Positions 42,041 through 51,815 of a stretch of 63,989 nt of DNA are shown piece after piece; the stretch's first letter is position 1; every line of letters begins with the position of its first letter. Origin of the DNA: Shewanella schlegeliana (lineage in GTDB: Bacteria; Pseudomonadota; Gammaproteobacteria; Enterobacterales; Shewanellaceae). The stretch lies in the NCBI RefSeq assembly GCF_016765635.1, contig NZ_JAESVD010000017.1, positions 1-63,989 on the forward strand. Reading direction: 5' to 3'. The notes under the pieces were generated by a model. That model worked only from the letters and a program-made list of their open reading frames with translations. It was not told the DNA's origin and made no database searches. A program made the position numbers and the translations under genes.

Positions 42041-42757
42041 TTAGAATAGCTGCCTTAACTGCTGCACAGAGGAGATTTCGATATGAGGTAACAGCACGTT
42101 GGCTATCGATTTCTCAGTTCCCCCAAAGCTCGGGTTAAGCCACACAGCCTGACAACCAGCTCGTCTTGCCCCATCGACATCACTCTTTGCACTGTCACCA
42201 ATATGAAGAATACTTGCCAAGGGTAGACCCAGTTTTTCAGCCGCTAATATAAACATCTCTGTCGACGGCTTTTGCTTATAGCCGTGCCCAGGGTGCAGTA
42301 CGAACTCGAATACCCCCTCTAAACCGATCCTTTGATGGTCGACATTACCATTGGTGATCCCAACTAAGCGATACTTCTGCTTAAGCTGAGTCAGCAGCTC
42401 AATAACCTCAGTCGATACTTTGAAGTGACTACGATGCTTCACGAAGTGATCAAGACCTGCCTGTGCGCCTGTTTGCGCGGTTTGGGCGTCATAACCCAAT
42501 TGCAGTAGACCACGTTCAAGCATTGCCAGTCGCGCGGCGGTCGTATCATGACGCAATTCTGGTGACTCTCTAAACAAAGCAAATTTAAGCCTGCGCCAGT
42601 CAGCAAACTGCCACTTTGCAGACTTAGGATAGGCTTGATGTAAAAAACTCTGCAGCTCGGCTTCAGCCTGAACTATGATCGGCCGATTGTCATAGAGGGT
42701 GTCATCTAAGTCGAAGCTGATAGCTTGAAAGGCTTGTGGACGAATATAGACCTTCAT
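42041..42757 (-). CDS. yigB: HAD-superfamily phosphatase, YigB family
   Basis: A 238-residue HAD hydrolase. Motif I is SFDLDDTLYDN (nucleophile Asp), motif II GITNGN, and motif IV HIGDSAKSDVDGARRAG. E. coli YigB dephosphorylates FMN and related phosphates. It is the last gene of the dapF-DUF484-xerC-yigB set and overlaps xerC by 4 bp. Confidence 0.9.
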   Translation of the reverse strand: MKVYIRPQAFQAISFDLDDTLYDNRPIIVQAEAELQSFLHQAYPKSAKWQFADWRRLKFALFRESPELRHDTTAARLAMLERGLLQLGYDAQTAQTGAQAGLDHFVKHRSHFKVSTEVIELLTQLKQKYRLVGITNGNVDHQRIGLEGVFEFVLHPGHGYKQKPSTEMFILAAEKLGLPLASILHIGDSAKSDVDGARRAGCQAVWLNPSFGGTEKSIANVLLPHIEISSVQQLRQLF

Positions 42758-43668
42758 GACCTGTTGCCTCGTTTTTTCGCTCTTGGATGCGCGCCGTCAT
42801 ACACCTTGGCTAGATGCTGAAAATCTAAGCTGGTATAAACCTGCGTAGTCGACAGGTTAGCGTGGCCTAATAGCTCCTGCACTGCACGTAGATCGGCACT
42901 GGACTCCAGCATATGGGTCGCAAATGAGTGACGCAATTTATGGGGGTGTACCTTAATGCCGAGGGCCTGCTCTTGGCCCCACTTGGCAAGACGCGCCTGA
43001 ATACTTCTGTGGGCTAAACGTTTGCCCTTGACGGTCACAAATAGGGCGTCATCTTCACAAGCAATTTCGCGCTTAACCGCTAACCATTGATTAATGGCCT
43101 GGAGTGCCAACTTACCAATAGGCACAATCCGCTCTTTACTGCCCTTACCTAAGACTTTGACCTGAGCTTGGGAGAATTGGATATCAGCGACATTCAGTGC
43201 CGCAAGCTCCGCCAGACGCAAGCCCGAGGAGTAAAACAGCTCCATGATGGCTTTATCACGTAGACTAAGGGGATCATCGCCATCGATGTCGAGCAGATGG
43301 CTCACCGAATCGACATCCATATTCTTAGGCAGGGGTTTACCCTGTTTGGGCGCAGTAAGACTGATGGCCGGATTCACCTTAATCTTCTGCTCTCTGAGTA
43401 AAAACTCGTAGAACTGCTTTAAGGCTGAAAGTGTCAATGACAGTGAGCGTGGACTTAGGCCTTTACGATGCAGCTTAGCCAACATAGCTTGTAAAGACTC
43501 GTGTTGCAGCGACAGCCAAGTGTCCATTTCACTAAATAGCTTCTCGACTCGCTGCAGTTCAAACAGATAGTTACGAACCGTATAAGCCGAGACTTGACGC
43601 TCTGTGCGCAGGTAACGTTCAAAGTCACTCAACCAACGCACATTATTCGATAACGCTTCGTCAGCCAT
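42754..43668 (-). CDS. xerC: Site-specific recombinase XerC
   Basis: A 304-residue tyrosine recombinase. Catalytic residues appear in SSGLRLAELAAL (Arg), KVLGKGSKERIVP (Lys), HPHKLRHSFATHML (HxxR), ELLGHANLSTTQVYT (His and nucleophilic Tyr). With XerD it resolves chromosome dimers at dif. The gene order dapF-DUF484-xerC-yigB is that of E. coli, which distinguishes it from element integrases. Confidence 0.95.
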   Translation of the reverse strand: MADEALSNNVRWLSDFERYLRTERQVSAYTVRNYLFELQRVEKLFSEMDTWLSLQHESLQAMLAKLHRKGLSPRSLSLTLSALKQFYEFLLREQKIKVNPAISLTAPKQGKPLPKNMDVDSVSHLLDIDGDDPLSLRDKAIMELFYSSGLRLAELAALNVADIQFSQAQVKVLGKGSKERIVPIGKLALQAINQWLAVKREIACEDDALFVTVKGKRLAHRSIQARLAKWGQEQALGIKVHPHKLRHSFATHMLESSADLRAVQELLGHANLSTTQVYTSLDFQHLAKVYDGAHPRAKKRGNRS

Positions 43669-43680
43669 AGAGCCTCGCTA

Positions 43681-44313
43681 TTAAATTTTAGTCAGTTGGT
43701 GATCGAGTAACTGCTTAAGCTGTGACAAGAGAAGGTAATCCATCTCAGGATGAAAATGCATGGGATCTTGACTCGCGATGGCAAAGATCACCTGACCGCA
43801 CTCTTTCGATAATCGAGATAGTGCTACCGAGCCCACTTCCGTGCCAAACAGGCGCTTCGACTCCTCTTTAGTCAGGCGACCAAAGTAGTAACCCGAGTCG
43901 AGACGCTTACTCCAGATCTGCGACAATTCACTGTCGATATCATGTACCGTGATAAGCCTTACATGACTAAACTGAAACTGCTCTTTTAAACCACTAGACA
44001 GCACCTGACGTAGTTCACCCATATCCTCACATTTTAGCAGCTTCATAGATAATGCACTGTTAAACATGAAGATCTGTTCATTACGTGATGCCATGGCTAA
44101 AAGAGCGGTGATCTCTTCTTCGAGCTGACTGACTCGTTGACGCAGCATCTCCTGCTGACGCTCGACCAGTGACACAGCTCCACGCTCAGCATGAGGGATA
44201 CGCATGGCCAGTAACAGCTCTGGATAACGACTGAAGAAGTCAGGGTTTTCCAGCAGATACTCGCGGATCAGAATTTCATCAAATGGAGGAGTCGATTTAG
44301 AGGTATCTATCAT
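43681..44313 (-). CDS. DUF484 family protein
   Basis: A 210-residue protein starting MIDTSKSTPPFDEILIREYL. The frame could extend 16 residues upstream, but 44313 overlaps the dapF stop as ATGA, the usual coupling. It has a helical N-terminus (ENPDFFSRYPELLLAMRIPH), a coiled coil (VERQQEMLRQRVSQLEEEIT, about 48-67) and a GAF-like C-terminal half. Its partners in the dapF-xerC operon are conserved in many gammaproteobacteria. The biochemical role is unknown. Confidence 0.87.
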   Translation of the reverse strand: MIDTSKSTPPFDEILIREYLLENPDFFSRYPELLLAMRIPHAERGAVSLVERQQEMLRQRVSQLEEEITALLAMASRNEQIFMFNSALSMKLLKCEDMGELRQVLSSGLKEQFQFSHVRLITVHDIDSELSQIWSKRLDSGYYFGRLTKEESKRLFGTEVGSVALSRLSKECGQVIFAIASQDPMHFHPEMDYLLLSQLKQLLDHQLTKI

Positions 44314-45146
44314 TGCGAGATCTGCCCATCGTAAACATGCTCTGCAGGCCCAGTCATCCACAACGGCTTACCTTCACCGTCCCAGTTGATCATTAGGCTG
44401 CCACCAGGTAAGTCTACCTGCACATTTCTATCGAGCTTACCTTGTAAAATCCCCACGACGACAGCAGCACAAGCACCTGAACCACAAGCTAAGGTTTCGG
44501 CTGCGCCGCGCTCGTAGACTCTAAGTTTGATATGGCCAGGACTTAACACCTGCATAAAGCCCACATTGACGCCCTTTGGAAAACGTTCGTGATTAGTCAG
44601 TTCGGCGCCTATGGTATCGACATCAGTCGCGGCAGCATCATCCACCTCAATCACGCAGTGAGGATTACCCATAGAGACAGCGCCACAAAGATAGGTACCA
44701 CTTGGCGCCATCAGTAGGTAAGTCTTCTCAGCTTTCTTAGCGGTAAATGGGATCTTACCCGGCTCAAGAATGGGGATCCCCATATTAACGGTAACCTTGC
44801 CATCACGCTCTAGGCGCAGGGTTATCTTGCCCGACGAGGTGCTTACTCGAATTTTATGTTTATGGGTCAGGCCTTTGTTACGTACAAATCGTGCGAAACA
44901 ACGTGCGCCATTGCCGCACTGCTCAACCTCACTGCCATCAGCATTAAAGATGCGATAATGAAAATCTAAATCGGGATCGTAGGGAGGTTCCACCAGTAAT
45001 AACTGATCGAAACCCACGCCAAAATTCCGATCCGCTAGACGCTTAATTTGATCGGGAGAGAAAAACACATTCTGTGTCACCCCATCGACGACCATAAAGT
45101 CATTGCCTAACCCATGCATCTTAGTGAATTGGATCAAGATGGACAT
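44310..45146 (-). CDS. dapF: Diaminopimelate epimerase
   Basis: A 278-residue enzyme converting LL- to meso-diaminopimelate for lysine and cell-wall synthesis. It begins MSILIQFTKMHGLGNDFMVVD. The two active-site cysteines are in QCGNGARCFARF (near residue 76) and ETLACGSGACA (near 220). Length matches the family. It follows lysA at 56 bp and is coupled to the DUF484 gene. Confidence 0.96.
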   Translation of the reverse strand: MSILIQFTKMHGLGNDFMVVDGVTQNVFFSPDQIKRLADRNFGVGFDQLLLVEPPYDPDLDFHYRIFNADGSEVEQCGNGARCFARFVRNKGLTHKHKIRVSTSSGKITLRLERDGKVTVNMGIPILEPGKIPFTAKKAEKTYLLMAPSGTYLCGAVSMGNPHCVIEVDDAAATDVDTIGAELTNHERFPKGVNVGFMQVLSPGHIKLRVYERGAAETLACGSGACAAVVVGILQGKLDRNVQVDLPGGSLMINWDGEGKPLWMTGPAEHVYDGQISQ

Positions 45147-45202
45147 CCTTAAAAAGTAGCTGCCGCGAACGTCGTACGCTAGCGGCTTAGTATTATTCTA
45201 GT

Positions 45203-46447
45203 TTACGGCAGGATCTGCTCACCTTGCCATAATTGAGCGATTTTTTCTCGTTCACGGATGACATAGGCTTTATCACCATCCACCATCAGCTCTACGGCGC
45301 GTGGACGTGAATTATAATTAGACGCCATGGTAAAGCCATAGGCGCCCGATGAACGCACAGCAAGGTAATCGCCAGCCAAGACATTGAGCTGACGGTCTTT
45401 ACCTAAGAAATCACCCGTCTCGCACACAGGGCCGACAACGTCATAACTATGGCTGTCGCCAGCGCGCTCAATAACCGGAATGATCTTCTGCCATGCGCTA
45501 TAGAGTGATGGGCGGATCAAGTCATTCATTGCACCATCGACTAAGGCGAAACGCTTATCGCTGTTTTCCTTCAGATAGAGAACCTGAGTGACAAAGATGC
45601 CAGCATTGGCGGCAATGGCACGGCCTGGCTCAAAAATCAGCTTAAGATCACGGCCACCTAAACGCTCAAGCAGGGCTGCGGCGTAAACATCAGGCTGTGG
45701 CGGTAGCTCGTCATCATAGGTAACACCGAGTCCCCCCCCCACATCGAAGTGCTTAATCTCGATCCCTTGCTCGGCTAAACGATCGATCAGCGCTAGCATG
45801 CGATCCATCGCATCTAGGAAGGGTTTAATCTCAGTGAGCTGGGAGCCAATATGGCAATCGACGCCTTTTACCGCAAGGCCCGGTAATTCGTTAGCGCGAG
45901 CAAAGATAGCTTCCGCCTCTTCCATCGCGATACCAAATTTATTCTCTTTAAGGCCGGTCGAGATATAAGGATGAGTCCCGGCATCGACATCTGGGTTTAT
46001 TCGTAGTGATACCGGCGCGACTTTACCTAGACGTACAGCCACTAGGTTAAGCTGCTCAAGCTCTGCTGCCGACTCAACATTAAAGCAGTAGATGCCAAGG
46101 TTTAGCGCCATCTCCATCTCGGCAACAGTTTTGCCGACACCCGAGAAAACCACTTTAGCGGGATCACCACCGGCCTCAATCACCCGTGATAGCTCACCAC
46201 CAGAAACAATATCGAAACCACTGCCTAAACGTGCCAGTACATTAAGCACCGCAATGTTAGAGTTTGCCTTCACCGCATAACAGATAAGGTGTGGATGCTC
46301 GCTTACGGCATTATCAAAAGCGTGCCAATGGCGTTCAAGCGTCGCACGAGAATAGATATAGAGCGGCGTTCCATGCAGCTTTGCAAGTTCAGCGACTTGA
46401 CACTGCTCGGCGTAGAGTTCATCTGCTTGATATAAAAAATGATCCAA
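45203..46447 (-). CDS. lysA: Diaminopimelate decarboxylase
   Basis: A 414-residue PLP enzyme that makes lysine from meso-diaminopimelate. The PLP lysine is in CYAVKANSN (near residue 60). FDVGGGLGVTYD binds phosphate, and VGPVCETGDFLG carries the catalytic Cys. The start codon is TTG (46447), with AAGGA at the 3' end of lptM as ribosome-binding site. The GGG-GGG-GGA codons form a run of nine G on the gene strand (45732-45740). It is coupled to lptM. Confidence 0.95.
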   Translation of the reverse strand: MDHFLYQADELYAEQCQVAELAKLHGTPLYIYSRATLERHWHAFDNAVSEHPHLICYAVKANSNIAVLNVLARLGSGFDIVSGGELSRVIEAGGDPAKVVFSGVGKTVAEMEMALNLGIYCFNVESAAELEQLNLVAVRLGKVAPVSLRINPDVDAGTHPYISTGLKENKFGIAMEEAEAIFARANELPGLAVKGVDCHIGSQLTEIKPFLDAMDRMLALIDRLAEQGIEIKHFDVGGGLGVTYDDELPPQPDVYAAALLERLGGRDLKLIFEPGRAIAANAGIFVTQVLYLKENSDKRFALVDGAMNDLIRPSLYSAWQKIIPVIERAGDSHSYDVVGPVCETGDFLGKDRQLNVLAGDYLAVRSSGAYGFTMASNYNSRPRAVELMVDGDKAYVIREREKIAQLWQGEQILP

Positions 46448-46452
46448 GATCT

Positions 46453-46629
46453 TTAGTCCTTTTTGCTCTGTTCGCTTTGCGTTGGCTCTGCGTCAGACAC
46501 CTGCTTGTCAGCTGCCTGCTGATTAACCTCTTGCGGAGGCGCTCTAAATAACGCACTTTTTTGCCCACAACCTAAAAGTACTAGGCTACCAAGCCCTACT
46601 AGCAAAAACAGTCTCATTTTTTTCAACAT
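46453..46629 (-). CDS. lptM: LPS assembly-associated lipoprotein LptM
   Basis: A 58-residue lipoprotein, too short for most gene callers. It reads MLKKMRLFLLVGLGSLVLLG then CGQKSALFRAPPQ. The lipobox LLGC places the lipid on Cys21. The tail is rich in Gln, Ser and Asp. It is in the YifL/LptM position directly upstream of lysA. In E. coli LptM stabilises the LptDE translocon. The lysA start is six bases downstream. Confidence 0.85.
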   Translation of the reverse strand: MLKKMRLFLLVGLGSLVLLGCGQKSALFRAPPQEVNQQAADKQVSDAEPTQSEQSKKD

Positions 46630-47040
46630 CAGATGACCCTTGGAGCAATAACACTACGGCTTGCTATCGGCTAAAATTCTTAGTCCTGATGTTTGCAGAC
46701 TAGCCCGCTGTGCGTCAACCCTATAACGCATTTATATCAAGCCTTTCTTACATTAACTGCAGCTAACTAGACCCTAAATACTCCAAGTTAACTGTCATAA
46801 ATCACAACTTAGCCGCGTATAACTGTGCTAAGGCAAAATAATTCAATTAATCATGATGTTTCCCTTGCGGCTCCACCTCCCTTTCATAATATGTAATCTA
46901 TTGAAATAAAATGCTTTTGCAAAGATTAAAATTAGACTGACTTATTTAGCAGATGATTAACCACAAAATTAATGTGATTGGTAATCAGGCTATCGATTGG
47001 TAATATGACTGCATTAACAAAAATCTGAGGAACAATTAGC
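46630..47040. other. lptM-cyaY divergent intergenic region
   Basis: A 411-bp AT-rich stretch holding the promoters of lptM-lysA-dapF (-) and cyaY (+). No further gene or repeat is evident. Confidence 0.55.
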
Positions 47041-47370
47041 ATGGCGATGACAGATTTCGAATTTCATCAGTTGGTTGATGAAATATTTCAAACAATTGAT
47101 AACGCGTTAGAAGTGCTTATTGATGAGCAAGATGCGGATGTCGATGTTGATGGCTCAGGCAATGTGCTGCAGTTAGAGTTTGACGGTGCCTCTAAGATCG
47201 TCATCAATAAACAGGAGCCTCTGCATGAAATTTGGCTGGCAACACAGTTTGGTGGATACCATTTCGGCTATGTAGACGGTAAGTGGATAGATGAGCGTAA
47301 CGGTAATGAATTTATGCCGTTTCTAATCGAGTCGATCTACAAGCAAAGTGGCTTAAAATTAGATCTTTAA
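47041..47370 (+). CDS. cyaY: Bacterial frataxin CyaY
   Basis: A 109-residue frataxin fold protein with an acidic first helix (DEIFQTIDNALEVLIDEQDA) for iron binding and the sheet motif QEPLHEIWLATQFGGYHF. It modulates iron-sulphur cluster assembly by IscS. The start at 47041 has GAGGA nine bases upstream. The ATG at 47047 aligns better with E. coli CyaY (MNDSEF) and cannot be excluded. It is convergent with cyaA. Confidence 0.93.
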   Translation: MAMTDFEFHQLVDEIFQTIDNALEVLIDEQDADVDVDGSGNVLQLEFDGASKIVINKQEPLHEIWLATQFGGYHFGYVDGKWIDERNGNEFMPFLIESIYKQSGLKLDL

Positions 47371-47455
47371 TCTTATGCAGCCAATGGAATGGGGAGGAAA
47401 CTCCTCATTCAGTAATCTTCAATGTCTCAGTCTTTAAAATTCACCGCTCTTCGCC

Positions 47456-49879
47456 TTAAAAATCGACCTCCTGAGCTTCCAGAGTCACACCAAATGGCAC
47501 TGCGGTTAGCACCCCCTTAACTCGATCGAGTTTAAAGAACTGTGGCAAGTTAAAATTCTCCCGGGTCAGCTGCGGATCTTCAAATGTATGATAGTGACTC
47601 AGTTGATTAACTAATGCATTTACATCTATGCCCTCCTGCACATAATGGTTCAGCTCATTCATCTCATCCAAGATAAACACATCTAGGCCTTGCTTTCTTT
47701 GGCGCAAGAAATACTGAATCGCCCCCTTAGCCGCATAGTCTTGGATCACCGCTGGAAGCTTAGAAAAAGGTTCATCACCTAAGGTTGGCCTAGGCAGCTC
47801 CAACAGTTTGCGCTGAGATAGCTGTTGATAGAAGGATTTAGCATCACTTAAATTTTCGTAATGCATACCACGGTTATTGAAAAACAGTCCGTAACGTAGC
47901 CTTCCAACCTGTAGTGCATAACCTAAGGTCGTTGAACTTTGGGCTTGGCGACTCAGGCGTACCGCCCGATATAATAGATCCTTCACCGTACGCTCAGTCT
48001 GTGAACGGAGTTTACTCGAGCAGCTAATCACCTCGACCGAGACCTTGGCACTTGCACGCTTCATTCCAGGAGTGACAAACGACAGCGCATCCAAGATGCT
48101 CTTCTCCCCCTCGAAATGATGGCAATGCCACTCCCCCCAACTATTGAGACTAATCACATCGATAGAGTCCACCATATTCTGACGACGTCGCCCAATGGAG
48201 AATACATTACTGTTCATATAGTCGACCATGATATCTTGTCCGGCCCACCTCTCTGTTGGATCATTATTAAAATTAAGCAGAAACACTAGCTTGCGAAAAT
48301 GCCAAGGCTGATACAAAGCCATCTTAGGCACCTTGACCGACTCATTCACAATCAGCCCATCGAGCCGATTCGCCGCGTGAGTCAAATAGATGGATTTACG
48401 CTTACTCTGACGCAATTCAAACCAACGGGTTTTATCATCGGCCACTCCATTAAGGCAGGCCCAAACTAGGAGCTTAGCCTTACTCTTAGAGTGAAATACC
48501 GAACTGTGTTCGAGAAAATTCCTCGGCTCAGGTGAGCAACGATACAGATAGTAATGCCCATCCTGCTCGCTATAGAGCACCGATAGATACGGCTCTAAAA
48601 TAGAGCGGCTCCACAGGGAGTTAAGTCGCATAATTTGCTGCGCATCTTCACTAAAGTAGGTATGCAGCTTCCGAGTTAACAGGCCTAACTCTGAAATTCT
48701 AAGGCTCTGACTTAGGCGGTGGGTCGAGGCAAACTGTAGCAGGGTCCGATAGCAACCTAACATCAACTCATTGAGCTGTTCGTTAAACCACTGCAATTGT
48801 CCACAGTGCCAATTCTCACAGTTATCTAAGGTTTTGAGTAAGCTTTCAGACCAGTTCCAGCTACTAACCAGCTTTTTCATTTTGTAATAACGCCAGTCGA
48901 CAGCTTGGTCGCTCTGACTTAGCTTTACACCACATTTTAGATAAAAACAGCGGCGAGCAATTTCAAGCCTGCGCCGCTCTCCACGCCCTAACAGATAAGA
49001 TTCTATCGACTCATAAAGTAGATAATAGGCATCATTATTGGAGGAGAAATCCCCTTCCAAGGTGCGTTGCCAAATTCGCTCACTCACTAGGCGGGTATGG
49101 GGGTATTCACTGGCGTAAGCTTCAAGAAGGAGCACCTTCAACAGTGCCTTATGGGGTTTTTCAACTCCCTTATATAGCTGCCAAAGCGAAGCGCCAAAAT
49201 ACTCACTGGCAGGTAGAGCACTTGCATCACCTAAAGATAATAACCTTGAAGAGTTGTCAGCATTGGGCCACCACGCAATAGGCTTGCCCGCTAAACGAAA
49301 CTGACTACGATAAAACTCCTCTAGTAATAACCAATGCTGAGCACTGCCACTGTGTTCGTGCCCTATGCAGTTATAGGGATCGACTTGATCTGTTTGATCT
49401 TTAATAAACTGATCCGGATGCACAAGATAGATATTGACCTCAAAATCAAACTTGGCAAACCACTGGCTCAGTAACACCGCCTTACTTGCTAGTAATTCAC
49501 ATTGATTCTTGCTTAACAAGTCACTGTGAACTAGCCAAACATCGACATCACTCTGGGGATTTTGGCCAAAACTGGCGGTACTACCCATGCTATAAACCCC
49601 CTCGATTAAGGGAGTATCGGCAGTGTATGCGGTAGAAAGGTCTATCTCAAGAGTTTCACAGGCGTCTGTTGTATCAGCATCAATATGATAATCCACAACC
49701 CCACTAGGTGTGAGCGGGCCGTTATAACCAGGTAGCTTAGGGGCGTGGTAATGCAAGAATACGGGAATAAGCCTAAGAAGATGGCGCTTCAATGGCGATA
49801 ATAATGCTATCGCTCTGGCATACCTGATAATGTCTAATCGCTCGGCAGCATGCTGAAGCTTATCAAACTCTTCTGACAA
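47456..49879 (-). CDS. cyaA: Adenylate cyclase, class I
   Basis: An 807-residue class I enterobacterial-type cyclase. The nucleotidyltransferase-like N-terminus has GVYSMGSTASFGQNPQSDVDVWLV, where G-S and DxD are catalytic. The C-terminal half is the regulatory region that responds to glucose PTS in E. coli. It makes cAMP, the ligand of CRP. A near-consensus CRP site lies about 70 bp upstream, as in the E. coli feedback loop. Confidence 0.95.
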   Translation of the reverse strand: MSEEFDKLQHAAERLDIIRYARAIALLSPLKRHLLRLIPVFLHYHAPKLPGYNGPLTPSGVVDYHIDADTTDACETLEIDLSTAYTADTPLIEGVYSMGSTASFGQNPQSDVDVWLVHSDLLSKNQCELLASKAVLLSQWFAKFDFEVNIYLVHPDQFIKDQTDQVDPYNCIGHEHSGSAQHWLLLEEFYRSQFRLAGKPIAWWPNADNSSRLLSLGDASALPASEYFGASLWQLYKGVEKPHKALLKVLLLEAYASEYPHTRLVSERIWQRTLEGDFSSNNDAYYLLYESIESYLLGRGERRRLEIARRCFYLKCGVKLSQSDQAVDWRYYKMKKLVSSWNWSESLLKTLDNCENWHCGQLQWFNEQLNELMLGCYRTLLQFASTHRLSQSLRISELGLLTRKLHTYFSEDAQQIMRLNSLWSRSILEPYLSVLYSEQDGHYYLYRCSPEPRNFLEHSSVFHSKSKAKLLVWACLNGVADDKTRWFELRQSKRKSIYLTHAANRLDGLIVNESVKVPKMALYQPWHFRKLVFLLNFNNDPTERWAGQDIMVDYMNSNVFSIGRRRQNMVDSIDVISLNSWGEWHCHHFEGEKSILDALSFVTPGMKRASAKVSVEVISCSSKLRSQTERTVKDLLYRAVRLSRQAQSSTTLGYALQVGRLRYGLFFNNRGMHYENLSDAKSFYQQLSQRKLLELPRPTLGDEPFSKLPAVIQDYAAKGAIQYFLRQRKQGLDVFILDEMNELNHYVQEGIDVNALVNQLSHYHTFEDPQLTRENFNLPQFFKLDRVKGVLTAVPFGVTLEAQEVDF

Positions 49880-49946
49880 ATTATTCCACCTTAGAAAGAT
49901 TAATCACTCCCCCCTAATGTATACGGCAAAGCGAACAGCGGCAAGC

Positions 49947-49968
49947 TATTGTGATCAAGATCACATTT
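49947..49968. promoter_or_regulatory. CRP-binding site between cyaA and hemC
   Basis: TGTGATCAAGATCACA (49950-49965) is a perfect TGTGA-N6-TCACA palindrome with flanking T-rich DNA. It lies 68 bp upstream of the cyaA start and 115 bp upstream of hemC. In E. coli CRP represses cyaA from such a site. It may also act on hemC. Confidence 0.85.
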
Positions 49969-50079
49969 ATTATCTATCTAGAATAGGGTAGACTTCAAAG
50001 AATCGGCAGTAGAGCGTTACATCTGTAATCGGGCAGTGTTAGCATTGACGCAAATAAGTTCTAAGATGGAATATAGTGC

Positions 50080-51012
50080 ATGTCTCAAAATCTGATCCGT
50101 ATCGCAACACGTAAGAGCCCTCTTGCCATGTGGCAAGCCGAATTTGTGAAAGCTGAACTGGAAAAAATCCACGAAGGCCTCACCGTTGAATTGCTACCAA
50201 TGAGCACTAAAGGTGACATCATCTTAGATACGCCGCTAGCTAAAGTTGGCGGTAAAGGATTGTTTGTTAAAGAACTAGAAGTCGCAATGCTAGAAGGCCA
50301 AGCGGATATCGCGGTTCACTCAATGAAAGATGTACCTGTTGAATTCCCTGAAGGTCTAGGTCTTGAAGTAATCTGTGAGCGTGAAGATCCACGTGATGCA
50401 TTCGTTTCAAATACCTATAAGACAATCGAAGACTTGCCACAAGGTGCAATCGTCGGTACTTCTAGCCTACGTCGTCAGTGCCAAATTCGCGCTGCACGTC
50501 CGGATCTTGTTATCAAAGATCTACGTGGTAACGTGGGTACCCGTCTAGCAAAACTAGATGCTGGTAACTATGATGCCATCATTCTTGCTGCTGCGGGTCT
50601 TAAGCGTCTAAAGCTTGAAGAAAGAATCGCAAGCTTTATCTCTGCAGAACAATCACTACCAGCAAACGGCCAAGGCGCTGTCGGTATCGAATGTCGTACC
50701 GATGATGCTCGCGTTAAAGCACTACTTGCACCACTTGAGCATGCAGAAACCCGTATGCGTGTACTTGCAGAACGTGCTATGAACACCCGTCTTGAAGGTG
50801 GTTGTCAGGTACCTATCGGTGCTTATGCTGAAATCGACGGCGACACATTAAACCTTCGCGGTCTAGTGGGTAACCCTGATGGTAGCCAAATCATCACTGG
50901 CACAACCTCTGGTAGCACTGCCGATGCCGAGAAGCTAGGCGTTGCACTAGCAGAAGAGCTACTAAGCAAGGGTGCTAAAACCATTCTTGACGCTGTTTAC
51001 GCGAACGCGTAA
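50080..51012 (+). CDS. hemC: Porphobilinogen deaminase
   Basis: A 310-residue enzyme joining four porphobilinogen molecules to hydroxymethylbilane in heme synthesis. It starts MSQNLIRIATRKSPLAMWQA. The cofactor-binding cysteine is in EGGCQVPIGAYAE (near residue 243), and the phosphate/acetate-binding arginines in TSSLRRQCQIR. It is the first gene of hemC-hemD-hemX-hemY and lies 7 bp before hemD. Confidence 0.97.
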   Translation: MSQNLIRIATRKSPLAMWQAEFVKAELEKIHEGLTVELLPMSTKGDIILDTPLAKVGGKGLFVKELEVAMLEGQADIAVHSMKDVPVEFPEGLGLEVICEREDPRDAFVSNTYKTIEDLPQGAIVGTSSLRRQCQIRAARPDLVIKDLRGNVGTRLAKLDAGNYDAIILAAAGLKRLKLEERIASFISAEQSLPANGQGAVGIECRTDDARVKALLAPLEHAETRMRVLAERAMNTRLEGGCQVPIGAYAEIDGDTLNLRGLVGNPDGSQIITGTTSGSTADAEKLGVALAEELLSKGAKTILDAVYANA

Positions 51013-51019
51013 CACCTAG

Positions 51020-51751
51020 ATGAAAGTCTTACTGACGCGCCCAGAAGGGCGCAATCAGTTGATGGCAGAGGCGTTGACTCAACGCAACGTCTCTTACTTC
51101 ATCACGCCCCTACTTAACGTTCAGCCCACTTCTAATCTCGATGCTAACCAAATAGATCTCCTGCTCAATAGAGCCGATATTATCATTTTTATTAGCACCA
51201 ATGCCGTAGCCTTTGCTACCCAAGCAATTGATAACCAATGGCCTACTTCAGCGCAATATTTTGCCGTTGGCGATGCCACATATGCAGCACTAAAACAACT
51301 GGGCATCGATGCCCAAAAAGCACCAGAAGATTGCCAACAAACTGAAGGCTTACTGACCCTCCCCTCATTAGCCGATGTAACTGACAAGCAGATTATTATC
51401 GTCAGAGGTCAAGGCGGCAGGGAAGATTTAGCCACAGAGCTCATCAATAGAGGTGCCCAGCTCAGCTATTGGGAAGTCTATAAACGGGGTTGCCCAACGC
51501 TTGATAGCACAACTCTTTGCCAACAATGGCAAAGCTTTGGTATTAACACTATTATCATTACCAGTGGCGAAATACTCGATAACCTAGTTAAAACAGTACC
51601 AAAAGAGCTATTTGCTTGGCTGCAAACTTGTCATATTATAGTCCCTAGCCCCCGAGTATTTGAAAAGGCAAAGGCTTATGGTCTTGTGCATGTCAGCAAT
51701 GCGACAGCCGCTAACACTAATGCCATGTTAGCTGCGTTATCGTTAAACTAG
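51020..51751 (+). CDS. hemD: Uroporphyrinogen-III synthase
   Basis: A 243-residue bilobal enzyme that closes hydroxymethylbilane to uroporphyrinogen III. It begins MKVLLTRPEGRNQLMAEAL and has IIFISTNAVAFA and IIIVRGQGGRE, typical of HemD. Sequence is weakly conserved in the family, so the call rests also on its position after hemC. Confidence 0.93.
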   Translation: MKVLLTRPEGRNQLMAEALTQRNVSYFITPLLNVQPTSNLDANQIDLLLNRADIIIFISTNAVAFATQAIDNQWPTSAQYFAVGDATYAALKQLGIDAQKAPEDCQQTEGLLTLPSLADVTDKQIIIVRGQGGREDLATELINRGAQLSYWEVYKRGCPTLDSTTLCQQWQSFGINTIIITSGEILDNLVKTVPKELFAWLQTCHIIVPSPRVFEKAKAYGLVHVSNATAANTNAMLAALSLN

Positions 51752-51815
51752 TTCGCCGCTGACGTAAGTTCATACTCGCTATTACTGCAGCATCATAGCT
51801 TTCAAGGACTGTTTA

